Assembly (NCBI GenBank): GCA_015711795.1
Contig: JACVJC010000002.1
Coordinates: 58,115-122,114, forward strand
DNA from: Candidatus Geothermocultor quzhuomuensis
GTDB lineage: Bacteria > Actinomycetota > Aquicultoria > Geothermocultorales > Geothermocultoraceae
Direction: 5' to 3'
DNA length: 64,000 nt
Both the position numbers and the translations under genes were made by a program. Positions 25,065 to 32,848 of this stretch are shown here, piece by piece; within the stretch, counting starts at the first letter, position 1, and each line of letters starts with the position of its first letter. The notes below the pieces were generated by a model. That model was not told the origin of the DNA, did not search any database, and worked only from the letters and a program-made list of their open reading frames with translations.

Positions 25065-26537
25065 ATGGCAAGAGATTTTGATGTTATTGTCATTGGGGCA
25101 GGAATTGGTGGTTTATCAGCTAGTGCTTTACTAGCTAGGCGAGGTTTTAAGGTTCTTCTTTTAGAGCAAGGAGCAAAAGCAGGTGGTTGTTGCCAAAGTT
25201 TTCAGAGAAACGGCTATCTCTTTGATGTAGGTTCTACTCTTTTTGCTGGGCTGGAAGAAGAAGGGGTATTACAAAGAATTCTTAAGGAGTTAAAGGCAAG
25301 GATTGTTTACCAGCAGGTAGATGGCAACTTTGGGATTCTTATCGGTGATAAGAAAATAAGATTTTTTTCTCAACGAGCAAGATTTTTTGAGGAAATTAGA
25401 AGATCTTTCCCAAAAGATTATCGAGAAATTCTAGAGCCTTATCCTAAATTTGAAGAACTGGCTGATTTAGTTTGGGATATTCTCAAAAAAGAGCCAATTT
25501 TTCCTCCTCACGGAGGGTATAGAAGTTTAATCACAAGGCATTTTAAAAAGTTGCAACCCCTTTTTATTTCTCAAAATTTGGTCGCTGGCAATCTTTTAAA
25601 AATTAAAAACCCGGAAATTAAAAGACTAGTTGATGGCTACCTATTTTTTAATACTCAAAGAGAGACAAGCCAAAGTGCGCTTTTAAATGCTTCTCTTGTC
25701 CTAACTCAGCACTTTAAAGGGCTTTTTTCACTTAGAGGAGGCTTGCAAACTTTCGTTTTAGCTTTGGTTGAAGCTATTAAGTCTAATGGGGGAAAAATTA
25801 GTTATCAAACGAGAGTCGATAAAATTTTACTTAAAAAAGGAGAAGCTTTTGGAGTGAGACTAGCTAATGGAGAGGTAATTTCATCTTGGTCGATTATAAG
25901 TGACGCCACCATTTGGAATACATTTGAAAAACTTTTAGATGAAGAAGAGGTAAATAAAAGAATAAGAAAGAAGCTAAGGCAAATACCTCAACCTTGGGGA
26001 GTTTTTTGTCTTTATTTAGGATTGAGCGAGAAGGCAATTCCTCCAAAACTGATGGACTTCAATCAAATTCACTTATCTAAAAATTCTTCTCATTGGGAAG
26101 GAAATACTTTGTTTATTTCTCTTTCTCCATTAGATGATTTTACTAGAGCGCCCCAAGGAAAAAGAGCGGTAACTGTTACTCAGCTTACTTTTTTAGATAG
26201 CTGGGCTCGGGATTCAACTTATCACCAGATGAAGGAAGACTATATTAAAAGAACTATTCGGTTATTGGAAGGAATTTTTTTCGATTTTAAAAGAAATATC
26301 GATTTTTTGGATGCAGCTACTCCTTGCACTTTTGAAAATCATACTTTAAGACCAAAAGGAGCTATCTGGGGTATCCCTCAGGTTCCACAATTTTCTGGCT
26401 TGAGAGGATTTCCTATTAAAACGGAGATTAAAAATCTTTTAATGGTTGGGGACTCAGTCTTTGTCGGCAAAGGAGTAGCTACTAGCGCTTTATCAGGCTA
26501 TTACGCAGCTAATTTATTGACTGACTATTTTATTTAA
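25065..26537 (+). CDS. Phytoene desaturase / retinol-reductase-like FAD oxidoreductase
   Basis: A 490-aa NAD(P)/FAD-dependent amine-oxidase-superfamily protein of the CrtI/CrtD/RetSat type. The N-terminal dinucleotide fold is VIVIGAGIGGLSASALLARRG, followed by the GG-doublet (QGAKAGGCCQSFQRNGYLFDVG); the C terminus carries LLMVGDSVFVGKGVATSALSG, the FAD-closing motif. It probably desaturates or saturates an isoprenoid, but no carotenoid genes are adjacent, so the substrate is unknown. Monocistronic; ATG start. Confidence 0.82.
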   Translation: MARDFDVIVIGAGIGGLSASALLARRGFKVLLLEQGAKAGGCCQSFQRNGYLFDVGSTLFAGLEEEGVLQRILKELKARIVYQQVDGNFGILIGDKKIRFFSQRARFFEEIRRSFPKDYREILEPYPKFEELADLVWDILKKEPIFPPHGGYRSLITRHFKKLQPLFISQNLVAGNLLKIKNPEIKRLVDGYLFFNTQRETSQSALLNASLVLTQHFKGLFSLRGGLQTFVLALVEAIKSNGGKISYQTRVDKILLKKGEAFGVRLANGEVISSWSIISDATIWNTFEKLLDEEEVNKRIRKKLRQIPQPWGVFCLYLGLSEKAIPPKLMDFNQIHLSKNSSHWEGNTLFISLSPLDDFTRAPQGKRAVTVTQLTFLDSWARDSTYHQMKEDYIKRTIRLLEGIFFDFKRNIDFLDAATPCTFENHTLRPKGAIWGIPQVPQFSGLRGFPIKTEIKNLLMVGDSVFVGKGVATSALSGYYAANLLTDYFI

Positions 26538-26563
26538 AAAAAATTCCCAATTTTAATTTCAAA

Positions 26564-26572
26564 TGGTATAAT
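26564..26572 (+). promoter_or_regulatory. Extended -10 promoter before zinc-ribbon membrane protein
   Basis: TGgTATAAT, a perfect extended -10, 30 bases before the ATG; no good -35. Confidence 0.5.
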
Positions 26573-26601
26573 TTTCTAAATCTATAAGATAAGGTTTAAA
26601 T

Positions 26602-27702
26602 ATGCTCTTTTGTCCTAAGTGTGGTGCTCAAAATGAGGAGGGGTGGGAAAGCTGCGTTAAATGCCAGCGAGACCTGGTTAAAGCACAAAGCTCTATTGAG
26701 ACGGGCTTAAGTTGCTTGCACTGTGGTCGCGAAATTGAGAGAGAGTGGAGCTTTTGCCCAGGCTGCGGTCAGGGTATTGACTTAAAACAGTTTGAGGGAA
26801 AAAAGCCAGAAATTACTGAGCAAACCCAGTCAGAAACCTCTCCTTTACCAATTTTAATTGATGAAAAAACAAGGCTAACTCGAGAAAAAAGTGAAGCGCT
26901 CAGAACATATAGATGGTTAATCATAGCTGGTAGCTTAATACTCACAGGTCTTATAGTTAGCTTTGTTACCTGGTTTGCCATTGGGAGTCGCGCAATTTAC
27001 ACCAGTAATGCCTCTTCGATACTTCTTGGACTTAATAAAACCAAAGCTGACCTTCTGCAAATTACTGCAACTCTTTATCCTCAAGAAGGGGGAGTTCCTC
27101 AAGAAAGCTTAGTGGAACTCCGAACTTGCAGAGAAAAGTTTAATAATTTGTATGAGCTAGCAAACAAGCTCAAACCTCCTTCTGAAGCCCGAGAATCTCA
27201 TAAGCAATTAGTTGAAACCATATCGCAATGTTTATCAATTTCAGATAAGCTCGTAAGGGCTTTAGAAAATAATGACGCTGCTCTTTACGGAGAAGCACTG
27301 GCTGAACTAGATAAAGTTAGGGAGACACAAGTTGCCCCTGTTGGATTTCCTGCTATTTATATGGCTCAAGAAGTTACAGTAAAAGCTGACTTGTATCAAA
27401 TTAGGATGGATGTTAGGCGAATTGTTGCTACCGAGGAACCTCAACAAGGTGGAGGCAGCCAACAAGCCGTGAATGACCTTCAAGTCGATAAAGAAAAATT
27501 AGATAAATTGCTGAAGCAATTAAATTTACTAAAACCTTCTTCGGGTTCTGAGGAGAATCATCAGCGCTTGTTAGAAGTCGTTACTCAGTATCAAGGTATT
27601 GTCGAAAAGCTAATCAGGGCTTATCAAAGTAATGATACAAGCCTTTATTTTGAAGCCCTTCGTGAATTAGATAAAGCTGAGCAAATACCACTTGAGTTTT
27701 AA
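26602..27702 (+). CDS. Membrane protein with two zinc ribbons and a duplicated extracellular helical domain
   Basis: 366 aa. The cytoplasmic N terminus has two zinc ribbons (LFCPKCGAQNEEGWESCVKC and LSCLHCGREIEREWSFCPGC), a linker, and one membrane helix (about 104-130, LIIAGSLILTGLIVSFV). The rest is presumably outside and contains an internal duplication: two helical units of about 95 residues, each with KADL.QI, a Gln/Gly-rich loop (YPQEGG / EPQQGG), LKP.S, H..L, and ending in LYxEAL.ELDK. No family is recognised for the duplicated unit. Possibly a surface sensor or ligand-binding protein; function unknown. Confidence 0.75.
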   Translation: MLFCPKCGAQNEEGWESCVKCQRDLVKAQSSIETGLSCLHCGREIEREWSFCPGCGQGIDLKQFEGKKPEITEQTQSETSPLPILIDEKTRLTREKSEALRTYRWLIIAGSLILTGLIVSFVTWFAIGSRAIYTSNASSILLGLNKTKADLLQITATLYPQEGGVPQESLVELRTCREKFNNLYELANKLKPPSEARESHKQLVETISQCLSISDKLVRALENNDAALYGEALAELDKVRETQVAPVGFPAIYMAQEVTVKADLYQIRMDVRRIVATEEPQQGGGSQQAVNDLQVDKEKLDKLLKQLNLLKPSSGSEENHQRLLEVVTQYQGIVEKLIRAYQSNDTSLYFEALRELDKAEQIPLEF

Positions 27703-27780
27703 TATTGCTTGAATAAAGCCTTTCTTCAATACTTTAAAAATTGATAAACCGAAGCCATTTTGCCAAACTAAATTGTTTAC

Positions 27781-27809
27781 TTGACTTGATTTGTTTTTGG
27801 TGTTAAGTT
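27781..27809 (+). promoter_or_regulatory. Promoter of subtilisin leader
   Basis: TTGACT, 17-base spacer, TAAGTT with TG one base before (TGtTAAGTT). It lies about 160 bases before the protease start, leaving a long leader. Confidence 0.6.
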
Positions 27810-27815
27810 TAAGGT

Positions 27816-27931
27816 GAACTTTCAAATTTAGTTAAATTATTGTGGGGTGCGAGGAATCACAGTCTCTAGTTTGGGCGCACTTGGGCTGTGAGGAGCAAAT
27901 AGTGAAACCGACCCGAAGGTCGGTTTTCTTT
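27816..27931 (+). promoter_or_regulatory. Putative attenuator or riboswitch leader of S8 protease gene
   Basis: The leader holds GTGCG (27847) pairing with CGCAC (27876), and TCACAG (27857) pairing with CTGTGA (27886). These are crossed helices of a pseudoknot or alternative folds. They are followed by a perfect terminator hairpin AACCGACC-CGAA-GGTCGGTT with TTTTCTTTTT (27906-27931). The terminator lies between promoter and gene, with an ideal AAAGGAGGTGA ribosome site 20 bases later, so regulated read-through is likely. No known riboswitch class is recognised. Confidence 0.5.
27906..27931 (+). terminator. Rho-independent terminator inside protease leader
   Basis: 8-bp GC-rich stem with CGAA tetraloop followed by TTTTCTTTTT. 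It could alternatively end transcription from the upstream zinc-ribbon gene. Confidence 0.75.
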
Positions 27932-27969
27932 TTAAGAAATCAAAATTTTGGAAAGGAGGTGACTGAAGG

Positions 27970-29187
27970 GTGAAGTTAAGAGTTTTTTTAGGAGTTGTTT
28001 TTATTATTGCCCTTGTTGTCATTTTTTATACCCTGGTGGGATTTGCTTTTGGAAGAAGTGGTAGGATGGAGCGAAAGATAGTTGTTTTTAAATCAGGTAT
28101 TTTGAACGAGCCAGCTCGAGAAGTTTTAGTAAAACAGTTTGGCGGGGTTAAGATTAAGGATTTGACTTTAATCGATGGAATGGCTGTGCTTTTACCACCT
28201 CAAGCAGAGGAAGCTTTAGTCCATCAGGCGGGAGTTTTAAGAATTGATGATGACATTATAGTTGAAGCTTTAATTAAGGGTGGCGTGGCTGGAAAACCAG
28301 CTCCTCCTCAACCAGTTGAAAGTTTACCTTGGGGTGTCAATCGAATTGATGCTGACTTAGCATGGGGCACGAGTACGGGTGACCCGATTAAAGTTGCTAT
28401 CATTGATACTGGAATTGATTTAGCCCATCCTGATTTGAAAGCCAATATTAAGGGTGGATACAATGCTATTAATCCAACCAAATCTCCTAATGATGATAAT
28501 GGCCATGGCACTCATGTAGCTGGAATTGTTGCTGCCATCGATAATGAAATTGGAGTGATTGGCGTTGGTCCACAAATTGACCTTTATGCAGTCAAAGTTT
28601 TGAGTCGCACCGGTTCTGGCTACCTCTCTGATGTGATTGAAGGACTTGACTGGGCAATTTCTAATGGAATGCAAGTTGTTAATATGAGTTTGGGCACAAA
28701 TACTGATGTTCAATCTTTCCGCGATGCGGTAATACGAGTTAGTCAAGCTGGTATTATTCAAGTCGCTGCTGCAGGCAATAATTCTGGTGGTTCAGTTACT
28801 TATCCAGCGGCTTATCCAGAAGTAATTGCTGTTTCTGCTACTGATTCTAGTGATTTAATTGCTTCTTTTTCTTCAGTTGGTCCTGAGATTGATTTAGCGG
28901 CACCAGGGGTAAATATTTATTCAACCTATAAAGGTTCAACTTATAAAACATTATCAGGGACTTCTATGGCTTCTCCTCATGTCGCTGGAACAGTAGCTGA
29001 TATTTTAGCAACACCAGCTCGAGCTCCTTATGACAGTAATCTCAATGGAGTTTGGGAACCATCTGAAGTAAAAGCAGTTTTACAGGCAACAGCTGATGAT
29101 TTAGGAGTAGTTGGTTTTGATAATTATTATGGCTACGGCTTAGTCGATACCGAAGAAAGTGTCACGGGAATTCAAACTAATCTCTAA
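27970..29187 (+). CDS. Subtilisin-family (S8) serine protease, exported
   Basis: 405-aa secreted endopeptidase. An N-terminal signal or anchor helix (FLGVVFIIALVVIFYTLVG) is followed by an inhibitor-like propeptide region (about 35-100) and the S8 catalytic domain. The triad is visible in VAIIDTGIDLAHPDL (Asp), NGHGTHVAGIVAA (His) and SGTSMASPHVAG (Ser), with the oxyanion Asn in AAAGNNSGG. No cell-wall anchor is seen. GTG start after AAAGGAGGTGA, the strongest ribosome site in the window. The long leader upstream suggests regulated expression. Confidence 0.94.
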   Translation: MKLRVFLGVVFIIALVVIFYTLVGFAFGRSGRMERKIVVFKSGILNEPAREVLVKQFGGVKIKDLTLIDGMAVLLPPQAEEALVHQAGVLRIDDDIIVEALIKGGVAGKPAPPQPVESLPWGVNRIDADLAWGTSTGDPIKVAIIDTGIDLAHPDLKANIKGGYNAINPTKSPNDDNGHGTHVAGIVAAIDNEIGVIGVGPQIDLYAVKVLSRTGSGYLSDVIEGLDWAISNGMQVVNMSLGTNTDVQSFRDAVIRVSQAGIIQVAAAGNNSGGSVTYPAAYPEVIAVSATDSSDLIASFSSVGPEIDLAAPGVNIYSTYKGSTYKTLSGTSMASPHVAGTVADILATPARAPYDSNLNGVWEPSEVKAVLQATADDLGVVGFDNYYGYGLVDTEESVTGIQTNL

Positions 29188-29240
29188 GGAGAGAGCTAAG
29201 TAGCCAAACAGCTTATAAATCTGTAAAGCTTTATATGTGA

Positions 29241-29246
29241 TATAAT
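29241..29246 (+). promoter_or_regulatory. -10 element of RNase P RNA gene
   Basis: TATAAT exactly seven bases before the first base of the predicted RNA; the -35 is not clear. Confidence 0.55.
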
Positions 29247-29252
29247 AATTGT

Positions 29253-29655
29253 GGGAAGTAGACCGGGTGGTCACTCCCTGATAATAAAGCTTATCAGGGA
29301 GAGGAAAGTCCGGGCTTCACAGGGCGAGGTGGCTGCTAACAGCAGCTCGTTGTGAGACGAGGAAAGTGCCACAGAGAGCAAACCGCCTCTTATTATGTTG
29401 AGGTAAGGGTGAAAGGGTGGTGTAAGAGACCACCGCTCTGGTGGTAACATCAGAGGCATGGTAAACCCCACCTGGAGCAAGGCCAAATAGAGAAGGAAGG
29501 TTATCTGCTTTGAGCGGAGAGCCTGCCATGTTGCCCGCATGGCTATAACTTCTGGGTTGGCTGCTTGAGTCCAATGGCAACATTGGACCTAGATAGATGA
29601 CCACCACCCCTTGTTAAAAATGGGGTACAGAACCCGGCTTATAGGTCTGCTTCCC
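29253..29655 (+). ncRNA. rnpB: RNase P RNA, type A
   Basis: Catalytic RNA that removes tRNA 5' leaders. Conserved blocks are present: GAGGAAAGTCCGGGCTTCACAGGGC near the 5' end, the CAGAGAGCAAACCGCC region, AAGGGTGAAAGGGTGG, and AGAACCCGGCTTATAGGTC at the 3' end. The 5' GGGAAGTAGACC pairs with the 3' GGTCTGCTTCCC as P1, fixing both ends. T6 follows directly, so P1/3' stem plus T-run may act as terminator. Several short track ORFs across this region are spurious. Confidence 0.95.
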
Positions 29656-29858
29656 TTTTTTAGTTAGAAGTTAACAGTAAGGAGAGAGCAGAAAATAGTT
29701 AGCAGATAGCAGTGAGCAGACTGAAGAGCTGAAGCTTGTCCCTTCATTGCATTCAAGGCAAGCTTTAGGCCGAAGCCCTGAGTAAAGCGAAGGAACTAGG
29801 GATTAAAAGGTAGGCAGGGCAGATAGGTCGGGCAGTCAAAATTTATTAGTTTAGTGTC

Positions 29859-29890
29859 TTGTTTATTGATGATATATATGCTAGCATATA
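29859..29890 (+). promoter_or_regulatory. vapBC promoter with overlapping 16-bp palindrome
   Basis: TTGTTT, 17-base spacer, TGcTAGCAT (extended -10). The perfect palindrome TATATGCTAGCATATA (29875-29890) covers the -10 and ends three bases before the first ATG. This is a likely autoregulatory operator for the ribbon-helix-helix antitoxin. Transcription would begin near the first ATG. Confidence 0.5.
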
Positions 29891-29893
29891 AAG

Positions 29894-30133
29894 ATGAGGC
29901 GCACTATGATTTATTTAAAAGACAATCAATATACTCAGCTCGTGAAGCTAGCTAAAGAGGAAAAAAGGAGCTTAGCCGAGCTTATTAGGCTGGCGGTTGA
30001 TTCTCTTCTAAAAAAGAAAGAAAGAAAAATTAATTATCTTTCAATTGTTGGTATTGCTGAAGGTGAACCAGGGCGAATCTCTGAAAATGCGGAATCCTAT
30101 TTAAAGGAATTGTTTCAAAAGAAAAAAGAATGA
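29894..30133 (+). CDS. Ribbon-helix-helix antitoxin, VapB-like
   Basis: 79-aa antitoxin and likely repressor: an N-terminal beta strand and two helices of the RHH fold (RRTMIYLKDNQYTQLVKLAKEEKRSLAELIRLAVDSLL), then a charged flexible tail that would wrap the toxin. The first ATG (29894) would be nearly leaderless given the promoter position. ATG 29906 has GAGG six bases upstream and may be the main start. Overlaps the toxin start by 4 bases (ATGA). Confidence 0.85.
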   Translation: MRRTMIYLKDNQYTQLVKLAKEEKRSLAELIRLAVDSLLKKKERKINYLSIVGIAEGEPGRISENAESYLKELFQKKKE

Positions 30134-30546
30134 TTTTAATTGACACTGGTGCCATATATGCAATTCTTGATAAAAATGATGCAAATCACAAAAGGGCAGT
30201 TGACTTATATCGTTCAGTCGCTGGTAAAGAAGAACTAGTTTTGCTTTCGCTAGTTTTAGTTGAAACTTGGTTTTTGTTAGATTCCAGGCTGGGCAGTTAT
30301 GTAGCAAGCCGTTTTATTTCTTCAGTTAATGAAGGAATCTTTAGTTTTCATGAGATAAGTTTGGATGACATCTCACGAGCCATTGAGATTGAAAAGAGGT
30401 ATAAAAGAGCGAAGTTTGGTTTAATTGATTCTGTCTGCTTTGCCTTTGCTGAAAGAAAAAATATCAGGGAAATTTTTACATTTGATAATCACTTCTCAAT
30501 CTATAAACCAAATCATGTGAAGCAATTTAATATTTATCCTTTTTAA
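30130..30546 (+). CDS. PIN-domain toxin, VapC-like
   Basis: 138-aa Mg-dependent RNase of the PIN family. Acidic residues are visible in ILIDTGAIYAILD (Asp), SLVLVETWFLL (Glu), KFGLIDSVCFAFAE (Asp) and FTFDNHF (Asp). VapC toxins cleave tRNAs or rRNA; the target here is unknown. Start overlaps the antitoxin stop, giving the classical coupled pair. Confidence 0.88.
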   Translation: MILIDTGAIYAILDKNDANHKRAVDLYRSVAGKEELVLLSLVLVETWFLLDSRLGSYVASRFISSVNEGIFSFHEISLDDISRAIEIEKRYKRAKFGLIDSVCFAFAERKNIREIFTFDNHFSIYKPNHVKQFNIYPF

Positions 30547-30561
30547 GCTGACCGGTTTTCT

Positions 30562-31833
30562 TTAGAAATTTTTGAGGTTATACTCTTTTTCCAATGAATT
30601 AGCCATTATGCTTGCTTTCCTTATTTCTTCATAGGAAAAAGATTGATTTGAGATGATGTAGTGGGGTGGAGCATCATAAAATACTAGTCCTAATTTTTGA
30701 GCATTTTCATGAAGATGAGTTCCGGGTAAAACATGAAGAGTTGAAAAAATTATGGTTGAAGGTTTAAGGTTAAAAACAAATTTGATAGATTTAACGAAAC
30801 TGAAAAAATTATCTCCAGGCAAGCCAATAATTAAGTCAGAAATAACCTTGATATCATTCTTGAGCAAAAGTTCGATGCCCTTTTTAAATTTGCTTTTATC
30901 AAATTCCCGTTTAACATTTCTTAATACTTGAGCATTAATCGTCTGAGGCCCAGTTTCTACACTAACGACATTGGCTTTTTTGAGCAGTGAAACGGTTGCC
31001 TTATTAACTTTTTCGCAAGCAATCTCAATGGTGTGGAGTTTAGTATCAAATTTGTTTAACTTTGAAATCATTGAGGAAAGCTTCTTGACATTTTTTTGAT
31101 TGAGATTAAAAACGGGGTCGATGAAGGAAAAACTCTTTACATTTTCTTGGCTTAGGATAAATTCGAGATCACTTTTAACCCTTTCATCAGAGAAGAATCT
31201 AAGTTTAGGATAATTTTTCCCTTCGTAGCAGTAAGCACAACTGAAAGGGCAACCTCGGTATGTTTCAAGGTAAGTTACTTTGTCTTGAGGAACTATTGTT
31301 TTAGTTAAAAAAGGAGAGGGAATTTCATCGAGATTTTCTATTAAAGGTTGGTCAGGATTAGAGAAGATTTTGCCATTCTTTCGGTAAGAAATTCCTTTGA
31401 TCTTTTCTAATTTTCCCTCATTAAGTGCAAAATGCTTAATAATTTGGGAAAATGTAACTTCACCTTCACCCCTAACGATAATGTCAATTGCAGGATTTTC
31501 TTGAAGATATTTTTTACTAATCGGACCTACTTCAGGTCCACCCAAAACAATTTTAATTTCAGGGTTTAACTGTTTAATTAAAGGAGAGAGTTTTAAAATT
31601 TTTTCCATATTCCAGCAGTAACAAGAGAAACCTACGATTTTGGGGGAGATACGAGAGATGGAAAATAAAGCTTGTTCGATATCATTGCAATCTTTACAGA
31701 GGTCAAGTATATCGATAATTACCCTTTCCCGTATTAACTTATCCTTAAGGGCATAAGCTTTTAAATAGCCAAAAGCCAGAGAAAAATTTCCACAAACATT
31801 AAAGGTTAAAAGCAATACCTTAGTTTTATTCAT
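30562..31833 (-). CDS. B12-binding-domain radical SAM protein
   Basis: 423-aa protein with an N-terminal cobalamin-binding-like domain (about 1-140: KVLLLTFNVCGN, VGFSCYCWNMEKIL, IKIVLGGPEVGP, VRGEGEVTF) and a radical SAM domain with CX3CX2C in YRGCPFSCAYCYEGKNYP. The B12 motif DxHxxG is not evident, so cobalamin may not bind. The track starts 21 codons earlier; ATG 31833, with GAGGTG seven bases upstream, is preferred and overlaps the preceding radical SAM gene by 8 bases. Substrate unknown; similar proteins modify lipids, peptides or tetrapyrroles. Confidence 0.85.
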   Translation of the reverse strand: MNKTKVLLLTFNVCGNFSLAFGYLKAYALKDKLIRERVIIDILDLCKDCNDIEQALFSISRISPKIVGFSCYCWNMEKILKLSPLIKQLNPEIKIVLGGPEVGPISKKYLQENPAIDIIVRGEGEVTFSQIIKHFALNEGKLEKIKGISYRKNGKIFSNPDQPLIENLDEIPSPFLTKTIVPQDKVTYLETYRGCPFSCAYCYEGKNYPKLRFFSDERVKSDLEFILSQENVKSFSFIDPVFNLNQKNVKKLSSMISKLNKFDTKLHTIEIACEKVNKATVSLLKKANVVSVETGPQTINAQVLRNVKREFDKSKFKKGIELLLKNDIKVISDLIIGLPGDNFFSFVKSIKFVFNLKPSTIIFSTLHVLPGTHLHENAQKLGLVFYDAPPHYIISNQSFSYEEIRKASIMANSLEKEYNLKNF

Positions 31834-32689
31834 TTTTAAGCACCTCAATATAGCCAATCTTTTCTCTTTTTGAAACGGGCTTAAATTCTTCTGCACCGTT
31901 CTTTTCTAAGTAGTCTTGGATAATACCGGGACAAACTAAATTGTAAGAGCACTTAAGACAGTTTTTATTTTTTTTATAAAGCCAGTTAAAGGGTTGATAA
32001 AGCTCAAGCACATGATGTTCATATTTTTTCATTAAGCATAAAGGAATTTTTTCCGTTAGAATCCAGATACGATTTAGAATGCTTAAATCTATAGCATTTT
32101 TCACAAAGGGCATTACTTCGCTTATTTTAAGGTTAAGGTCAGAAAAAGAAAGAATGATTTTATCTACTTTTAAAGGAATGACAAACTTAACTATCTCTTC
32201 AATATTTTCAAAATTTTCTTTTGAAATAGGAATTCTAATAGTGATGTGGGGGCTGAAGGGTTGATTATTGAGGTTATTTATGCTTTTCAAATTGTGAATC
32301 CCTGAAACTGTCTGCCAAAAGCTTCCCAAAGTTTGAGTAATTGAATCATGTTGGTAATTGTAATAACCATGAAGTTTGATTTCAAAGATGAAATTGCCAC
32401 TCTCAATAGCTGCGCAGGCAAAATTCCAGTCAGAAAAAGCTCTCCCGTTAGTGACAATCTTAATCCTTTTAAAGTTTCTCATTCTTGCTATTGATATTAA
32501 CTCAAAGAAGTCTTCTCTTATTGTTGGTTCTCCTCCAAAGAATTCAATATTTTCATCACCAGGAGAGTTTTCTATTTCTTTTCTTATCTCTTCAAATGGC
32601 CTCTGTTCTCGAGATATAAAAAGGTATTTGCAGTTTACACAGTTATTATTGCAGGAACTTCCGACAAAAATTTTTTTATATTTAATCAT
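31826..32689 (-). CDS. Radical SAM protein with C-terminal SPASM-like cysteines
   Basis: 287 aa. The N-terminal radical SAM cluster is SSCNNNCVNCKYLF (CX3CX2C), followed by EFFGGEPTIREDF (GGEP SAM-binding motif) and KIVTNGRAF. The C terminus has CLKCSYNLVCPGI, a reduced SPASM/twitch-like auxiliary cluster. Many such enzymes mature peptides, but no precursor peptide is recognised nearby. First of two overlapping radical SAM genes on the minus strand, so the two probably act in sequence. Confidence 0.83.
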   Translation of the reverse strand: MIKYKKIFVGSSCNNNCVNCKYLFISREQRPFEEIRKEIENSPGDENIEFFGGEPTIREDFFELISIARMRNFKRIKIVTNGRAFSDWNFACAAIESGNFIFEIKLHGYYNYQHDSITQTLGSFWQTVSGIHNLKSINNLNNQPFSPHITIRIPISKENFENIEEIVKFVIPLKVDKIILSFSDLNLKISEVMPFVKNAIDLSILNRIWILTEKIPLCLMKKYEHHVLELYQPFNWLYKKNKNCLKCSYNLVCPGIIQDYLEKNGAEEFKPVSKREKIGYIEVLKNE

Positions 32690-32848
32690 CTTCTAGCTTT
32701 TCTCCTACTTCACGGTGATTTTTTCAATAATACCTAATAAGCTTGGGGTTAGCAAATTAAATCTTTGGGCTAACAAATGAACAAGCAACAAGTTGAGGGA
32801 GGATTAAGGTAGGGTAAAGTAATTGCCATCCATTTTATTGAGCTTCAT

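Noticed and set aside
27816-27931. c-di-AMP (ydaO) or c-di-GMP riboswitch
   Set aside because: Some G-rich runs are reminiscent, but the conserved blocks of those classes are not present in order.
29271-29607. Minus-strand ORFs of 89 and 96 aa
   Set aside because: They lie inside the RNase P RNA gene, whose conserved blocks and closing stem explain the sequence.
30562-32689. RiPP biosynthetic cluster
   Set aside because: Two radical SAM enzymes alone are not enough; no precursor peptide, transporter or protease gene is linked to them. The only short ORF upstream (about 14 codons near 32.83 kb) has no ribosome site or leader-like sequence.
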